From Sphingomicrobium sp. (lineage in GTDB: Bacteria > Pseudomonadota > Alphaproteobacteria > Sphingomonadales > Sphingomonadaceae), in assembly GCA_030146725.1 (NCBI GenBank), contig JASLBJ010000219.1, positions 1 to 10,081 of the forward strand: DNA of 10,081 nucleotides. Reading direction: 5' to 3'. Positions 6,851-10,081 of the stretch are shown here, piece by piece. The notes under the pieces were generated by a model that saw only the letters and a program-made list of their open reading frames with translations, had not been told where the DNA came from and ran no database searches. The translations under genes and the position numbers were made by a program. The stretch's first letter is position 1. The number at the start of each line of letters is the position of its first letter.

Positions 6851-7681
6851 TCAGGCGTAAGGCGGCTTGTGCAGGCCCGCCGGGCTCACGGTAAACACTT
6901 CGCACCCGTCCTCGGTGATCCCGATCGAATGCTCGAACTGGGCCGACAGCGAACGGTCGCGGGTGACCGCGGTCCAGCCGTCGTCGAGCAGCTTTACGTC
7001 GGCTCGGCCGCTGTTGATCATCGGCTCGATGGTGAAGAACATGCCGGGCTTGAGCTCGGGCCCGGTACCCGGGCGTCCGGCATGGACGACTTCGGGACTG
7101 TCGTGGAACAGCCGCCCGAGCCCATGGCCGCAGAAATCGCGCACCACGCTGAAGCGGTGCGATTCGGCATGACGCTGGATGGCGTTGCTGATGTCGCCGA
7201 GCCGGTTGCCCGGCCGCGCCTGCTCGATCCCGAGCATCAGGCACTCGTAGGTCACCTCGACCAGCCGCCGGGCCTTGAGCGGAACCTCGCCAACCAGGTA
7301 CATGCGGCTTGAATCGCCGTGCCAGCCGTCCAGGATCGGAGTGACGTCGATGTTGACGACATCACCGTCCTTCAGCGCCTTGTCGCCCGGAATGCCATGG
7401 CACACGACATGGTTGATCGAGGTGCAACAGCTCTTGGTGTAGCCGCGATAGCCGAGCGTTGCCGGGATCGCTCCGGCACCGAGCATGTGGTCCGTGACCA
7501 ACCGGTCGATTTCCCCGGTGGTGACCCCCGGAACCACATGCGGTGCGATTGCGTCGAGGATTTCCGCCGCCAGCCGACCTGCAGCGCGCATTCCGGCGAA
7601 GCCTTCAGGCCCATGAAGCTTGATTACCCCGTTGCGGGCCTCGGCCCGATCGTCGGCAGCGACAGTGATATATTGAGTCAT
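6851..7681 (-). CDS. map: Type I methionine aminopeptidase
   Basis: The 276-residue product removes the initiator methionine from new proteins in the cytoplasm, using a two-metal centre. All expected ligands are visible: His95 in 'VVCHGIPGD', Asp112 in 'VVNIDVTPILDGWHGDSS', Asp123 in the same stretch, His186 in 'FCGHGLGRLFHDSP', Glu219 in 'FFTIEPMI' and Glu250 in 'AQFEHSIGIT'. It is somewhat longer at the N-terminus than the E. coli enzyme, as is common in alphaproteobacteria, and has no zinc-binding extension. ATG 7681 is chosen over an in-frame TTG nine bases upstream (7690); a weak GGA precedes it. The gene is divergent from the CinA-like gene with only 47 bp between the starts, and converges on the nucleotidyltransferase with 27 bp between stops. 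Confidence 0.97.
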   Translation of the reverse strand: MTQYITVAADDRAEARNGVIKLHGPEGFAGMRAAGRLAAEILDAIAPHVVPGVTTGEIDRLVTDHMLGAGAIPATLGYRGYTKSCCTSINHVVCHGIPGDKALKDGDVVNIDVTPILDGWHGDSSRMYLVGEVPLKARRLVEVTYECLMLGIEQARPGNRLGDISNAIQRHAESHRFSVVRDFCGHGLGRLFHDSPEVVHAGRPGTGPELKPGMFFTIEPMINSGRADVKLLDDGWTAVTRDRSLSAQFEHSIGITEDGCEVFTVSPAGLHKPPYA

Positions 7682-7728
7682 CGGGTCCAAATAGGCAGTT
7701 GGGACGCGAAAGTCACCGGAGGCGAGGC

Positions 7729-8490
7729 GTGGAAACCGACAACAGGACCTGGACTGCCGCCCTCGTGGTCATCGGCGACGAGATCCTCTCGGGCCGCACG
7801 CAGGACAAGAACATCGCCCAGCTCGCCATGTGGCTCAACGACCAGGGGATCCGCCTTGCCGAAGTGCGCGTGGTGCCCGACGATCAGCGTGCCATCGCCG
7901 CGGCCGTGAACGCGCTCAGGGCCGCCAACGACTATCTGTTCACCACCGGCGGGATCGGCCCGACCCACGACGACATCACCATCGATGCGATCGCCGCCGC
8001 GTTCGGCGTCCCGGTGATCGTCCATCCCGAAGCCCGCGCGGTCCTCGAGCGCTTCTACGCCACCCGCGGCGGGGTCAACGAAGCGCGGCTGCGCATGGCT
8101 CGGGTCCCCGACGGCGCCGAACTGATTGCCAACCCGACCTCGGGGGCGCCGGGCGTCCGCATGGGCAATGTATACATCCTGGCAGGTGTCCCGAGCATCG
8201 CGGCGGCAATGCTCCAGGCAATGTCGGGCACGCTCGAAGGCGGCCGGCCGGTAGTCTCGGTATCGGTCGGCGCCTTCGCCCCTGAAAGCGAAGTCGCCGA
8301 GCTGCTGCAAGCCACCGAAGCGGCCTACCGAGGCGTTGCAATCGGCAGCTATCCGTTCACCAAGGAAGGCCGCTTCGGCGCCAATTTCGTCATTCGTTCC
8401 GAGGACCAGGAGCTTGCCGACCGCTGCGCCGCGGCGCTTGTACAAGGGCTCAAGGAAGCCGGCTATGTGCCTGTGACGGGTGGGATCTAG
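7729..8490 (+). CDS. CinA N-terminal-domain (molybdopterin-binding-like) protein
   Basis: The 253-residue product corresponds to the N-terminal COG1058/CinA-N region. A MoaB/MogA-like molybdopterin-binding fold (residues about 9-165) carries the signature 'IGDEILSGRTQDKN' (15-28), 'FTTGGIGPTHDD' (71-82) and 'GAPGVRMGNVYILAGVPS' (139-156); a smaller C-terminal alpha/beta part follows. The C-terminal nicotinamide-nucleotide amidase domain (PncC) of two-domain CinA is absent, which is normal for stand-alone members. In related CinA proteins this region has ADP-ribose or NMN-related pyrophosphatase activity, but the role here is not established. GTG 7729 is chosen because GGAGG (7718-7722) lies 6 nt before it; an in-frame TTG at 7699 lacks a site. 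It is divergent from map. Confidence 0.93.
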   Translation: METDNRTWTAALVVIGDEILSGRTQDKNIAQLAMWLNDQGIRLAEVRVVPDDQRAIAAAVNALRAANDYLFTTGGIGPTHDDITIDAIAAAFGVPVIVHPEARAVLERFYATRGGVNEARLRMARVPDGAELIANPTSGAPGVRMGNVYILAGVPSIAAAMLQAMSGTLEGGRPVVSVSVGAFAPESEVAELLQATEAAYRGVAIGSYPFTKEGRFGANFVIRSEDQELADRCAAALVQGLKEAGYVPVTGGI

Positions 8491-8538
8491 ACTGCAGCCC
8501 GGCGAGCTTCGGGGCCTTCGATTCGCCATGCCCAGCCT

Positions 8539-8578
8539 GGGGCACGTCGCCCCTCCGCTTCGCTCGGGCGCTACGCCC
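8539..8578. repeat. Two short G+C-rich stem-loops after the CinA-like gene
   Basis: GGGGC (8539-8543) pairs with GCCCC (8549-8553) around a 5-nt loop, and GGGCG (8566-8570) pairs with CGCCC (8574-8578) around CTA. They lie 48-88 bp after the CinA-like stop, ahead of a longer inverted repeat at 8592-8634. Together they may end the plus-strand transcript. The pairs are certain; the function and whether the block is a dispersed genomic repeat are inference. Confidence 0.45.
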
Positions 8579-8591
8579 CGCCTGCGGCGCG

Positions 8592-8634
8592 CGCTCCAAA
8601 TGAGCCATGCCCCCGGCATGGCTCGTTTGGAGCG
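8592..8634. terminator. 20-bp inverted repeat that includes the tRNA-Gly 3' end, probable terminator
   Basis: The arms 8592-8611 and 8615-8634 are complementary at 19 of 20 positions (the exception, 8601/8625, is a G-U pair in a plus-strand RNA) around the loop CCC. The inner ten pairs are GAGCCATGCC with GGCATGGCTC. On the minus strand this hairpin sits directly behind the tRNA, and its outer half uses the tRNA's own CCA and last acceptor bases. A T-rich patch is short (ATTTGG). It probably acts as terminator for the tRNA and perhaps also for the opposing gene. Confidence 0.65.
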
Positions 8635-8701
8635 GGTAGCGGGAATCGAACCCGCGCGTTCAGCTTGGGAAGCTGACAGGCTACCATTACATCATACCCG
8701 C
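8628..8701 (-). tRNA. tRNA-Gly (anticodon CCC)
   Basis: The minus strand folds as a 74-nt tRNA with an encoded CCA end (8630-8628). The acceptor stem pairs GCGGGTA with TACCCGC, and discriminator U precedes the CCA. The anticodon arm is TCAGC, loop TTCCCAA, GCTGA, giving anticodon CCC for glycine codon GGG. The T arm is GCGGG, loop TTCGATT, CCCGC, and the variable loop has 4 nt. The D arm (loop AATGGTA) is weak, with one apparent mismatch in the stem. No neighbouring tRNA is seen; a promoter is not obvious in the 162-bp gap to the glycosyltransferase. Confidence 0.97.
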
Positions 8702-8863
8702 ATCTCAATAGCTTAGCTGATGATCGTCCGGGCGGTTCTAGACCCGCTTTACAGCTCTGCCGTTGTGAGGCGTCGGCCGATTGCCACGATGACGGCACCA
8801 TCGTCAACACATCGTGCCGATCCCGGTGACATGCCGGGCGGCCACCAATGGCACCCCGACGTG

Positions 8864-9484
8864 CTATCGCAGCGGAATGCCGGCGACCTCGAGGTCCTCC
8901 GGCTCGTCGACATCGCGCAGGGTCTCGCCAATTTGCAGCGACCAGCCAAGCGCTCGCACCCGCGCAATCGTCTCTCCGGCGACCGTCGATGTGCTCCACG
9001 CGATACCGCTGAACAGCGAGGCATCGAAGCGGGCCAGCCCGAGCAGCGCGTAGCCGCCGTCGTGCGCGGGGTGGATGACCGCATCGTTGGTGTCGAGCCG
9101 CTCGGCGGCGGCGCGCAAGCGCCGCGCATCGAGCGCCGGGCAATCGCTGCCGATCAGCAACACCCGCTCGCCCGCCGACAGGACGCGCGACGCCGCGCGG
9201 GCGAGGCGCTCGCCCAGATCGCCCGGCCCCTGGTCCGTCATCTGCACCCCCGCGGGGCGAAACCCGTTCCAGTCCGCCGAGCCGGGCGGCGGCGTGGCAC
9301 ACAGCTCGGGCTCTCCCAGCCCCGCCGCCACCGCTGCCGCCGCGGTGTCGGCCAGCATGCGCGCAGCAAGCCGCGCTGCACCAGCCTGGCCCAGCACGGG
9401 GATCAGCCGCGTTTTCACCCGGCCAGGCACGGGCGCCTTGGCAAGGATCACGATCCGGGTCGCCGTCATCAGCCCCGCCGCCAT
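8864..9484 (-). CDS. TIGR04282/DUF2064-type small glycosyltransferase
   Basis: The 206-residue product is a short GT-A-fold nucleotidyl/glycosyltransferase of the family called 'arsenosugar biosynthesis glycosyltransferase' or DUF2064. Motifs seen are the N-terminal 'LAKAPVPGRVKTRLIP' (14-29), 'LLIGSDCPALD' (109-119) with the metal-binding aspartate, 'PAHDGGYALLGL' (139-150), 'FSGIAWST' (158-165) and 'LRDVDEPEDLEV' (189-200). It overlaps the upstream flavoenzyme gene as TGATG (one shared base at 9484), which suggests translational coupling. A second in-frame ATG at 9469, also in TGATG context, would give 201 residues and matches the usual family N-terminus slightly better, so the start is uncertain by five residues. 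The sugar donor and acceptor are unknown; the arsenosugar name is by family, not shown here. A 162-bp gap without a visible gene separates it from the tRNA. Confidence 0.9.
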   Translation of the reverse strand: MAAGLMTATRIVILAKAPVPGRVKTRLIPVLGQAGAARLAARMLADTAAAAVAAGLGEPELCATPPPGSADWNGFRPAGVQMTDQGPGDLGERLARAASRVLSAGERVLLIGSDCPALDARRLRAAAERLDTNDAVIHPAHDGGYALLGLARFDASLFSGIAWSTSTVAGETIARVRALGWSLQIGETLRDVDEPEDLEVAGIPLR

Positions 9485-10081
9485 CAGCCTCGCCGCCAGC
9501 CGTGGAAGCGCTCGACCCAGCGCAGCAGCGCCTCGGGCTTGTTGGCCTTCTTCCACTCGCCGGCCGCATATTTGTTGGCCTCCGCCATCGTCGGATAGGC
9601 ATGGATCGTCCCCAGGATCTTGTTGAGGCCAAGCCCGTGCTTCATCGCCAGCACATATTCCGCAAGCAACTCGCCCGCACTCGCCGCAACGATCGTCACT
9701 CCGAGCACCCGGTCCTCGCCCGGCGCCACGAGCAGCTTCACGAACCCGCTGTTCGCGCCTTCGGTCACCGCCCGGTCGAGATGGCCAAGGTCGTAGCGGA
9801 CGATCTCGTAAGCCACGCCCTCGGCCTTGGCGGTTTCCTCGGTGTGACCAACATGCGCGACTTCCGGGTCGGTGAAGGTGGTCCACGGCACGATCCCGTA
9901 GTCGGCGCGGAAAGTCCGGAACGTCCCGAACAGCGCATTCACTGCAGCAAACCACGCCTGGTGCGCGGCGAAATGCGTGAACTGGTACGGCCCCGCCACG
10001 TCGCCGCAGGCCAGGATATTCGGGTACAGCGTCTGCAGCGTGTCGCCGACGACGACTCTATTGTCGGTCTCGACCCCGAGC
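9484..10081 (-). CDS. Pyridine nucleotide-disulfide oxidoreductase-like flavoenzyme, C-terminal part (5' end outside window)
   Basis: About 199 C-terminal residues of a larger FAD/NAD(P)H enzyme are present; the frame is open through the right edge. The second FAD motif 'NILACGDVAG' is followed by 'FTHFAAHQAW', then the dimerisation domain from 'VPWTTFTDPEVAHVGHTE' through 'RVLGVTIVAASAGELLAEYVLAMKHGLGLNKILGTIHAYPTMAEANKYA' region motifs to 'ERFHGWRRG'. This places it with mercuric reductase-like and dihydrolipoamide dehydrogenase-like proteins. Where lipoamide dehydrogenase has His-Pro-Thr-x-x-Glu, this protein has Tyr-Pro-Thr-Met-Ala-Glu, so the catalytic histidine is replaced by tyrosine. 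It also lacks the C-terminal Cys-Cys pair of mercuric reductase. The redox-active cysteine pair lies outside the window. True substrate is unknown; related genes are often next to TVP38-type membrane proteins and small glycosyltransferases. Confidence 0.92.
   Translation of the reverse strand, partial: LGVETDNRVVVGDTLQTLYPNILACGDVAGPYQFTHFAAHQAWFAAVNALFGTFRTFRADYGIVPWTTFTDPEVAHVGHTEETAKAEGVAYEIVRYDLGHLDRAVTEGANSGFVKLLVAPGEDRVLGVTIVAASAGELLAEYVLAMKHGLGLNKILGTIHAYPTMAEANKYAAGEWKKANKPEALLRWVERFHGWRRG

Noticed and set aside
8628..8701. tRNA-Gly as an integration site for a mobile element
   Set aside because: No integrase, no direct repeat of the tRNA 3' end and no change in composition is visible nearby; only the inverted repeat is seen.
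8480..8716. A 78-codon plus-strand frame containing 'VAGIEPARSAW'
   Set aside because: This phrase is the translation of the strand opposite a tRNA gene, a well-known false gene product. The frame lies over tRNA-Gly and its hairpin.
8780..8863. Short repeated bits (CATCGT, CGGCAC) in the gap after the glycosyltransferase
   Set aside because: The arms are only six bases, imperfect and far apart, so chance in G+C-rich DNA explains them.

Overview
This window looks like chromosomal, mostly housekeeping DNA from a high-G+C alphaproteobacterium, most likely a member of the Sphingomonadales. That assignment rests on recall of protein families (the alphaproteobacterial style of GlnA, GlnB, the long type I methionine aminopeptidase and the stand-alone CinA-like protein), on uniformly G+C-rich codon use, and on one possible EcfG-type promoter. 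No database was searched. I see no phage, insertion sequence, CRISPR array, toxin-antitoxin pair or defence locus.

Layout, left to right. The 3' end of a tamB-like gene (plus strand) runs in from the left edge. It is followed by putP, a sodium/proline symporter (plus). putP converges on glnA, type I glutamine synthetase (minus), across a strong 10-bp stem-loop. A 330-bp intergenic region with two perfect inverted repeats lies upstream of glnA and of a divergent gene for a secreted protein carrying a QQGYG tandem repeat (plus). Converging on that gene is a minus-strand group: glnB (P-II protein), a 74-residue helix-turn-helix protein 25 nt behind it, and further on a 59-residue single-pass membrane protein that may have its own general-stress promoter. 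Divergent from glnB is a cytidylyltransferase-like nucleotidyltransferase (plus), which converges on map (minus). map is divergent from a CinA N-domain protein (plus). After that come a run of stem-loops, tRNA-Gly(CCC) (minus), a small arsenosugar-type glycosyltransferase (minus) and the C-terminal part of a flavin disulfide-reductase-like enzyme (minus) that overlaps the glycosyltransferase by one base and leaves the window on the right.

How the genes work together. The centre is a nitrogen-assimilation region: GlnB keeps its uridylylation tyrosine (Tyr51) and GlnA keeps its adenylylation tyrosine (Tyr399), so the classic GlnD/GlnB/GlnE cascade should act on this glutamine synthetase. In many alphaproteobacteria glnB and glnA are adjacent in one operon. 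Here they have the same orientation but are separated by about 1.6 kb holding three unrelated small genes, one of them on the opposite strand, so glnA needs its own promoter. The right edge holds a two-gene fragment (oxidoreductase plus glycosyltransferase) whose neighbours beyond the window would decide whether it is part of an arsenosugar or related peripheral pathway.

I do not see a clearly new multi-gene system. The items most worth checking are the split glnB/glnA arrangement with its inserted regulator, the flavoenzyme with tyrosine in place of the usual catalytic histidine, the inverted repeat that includes the tRNA-Gly 3' end, and the possible EcfG promoter of the 59-residue membrane protein.
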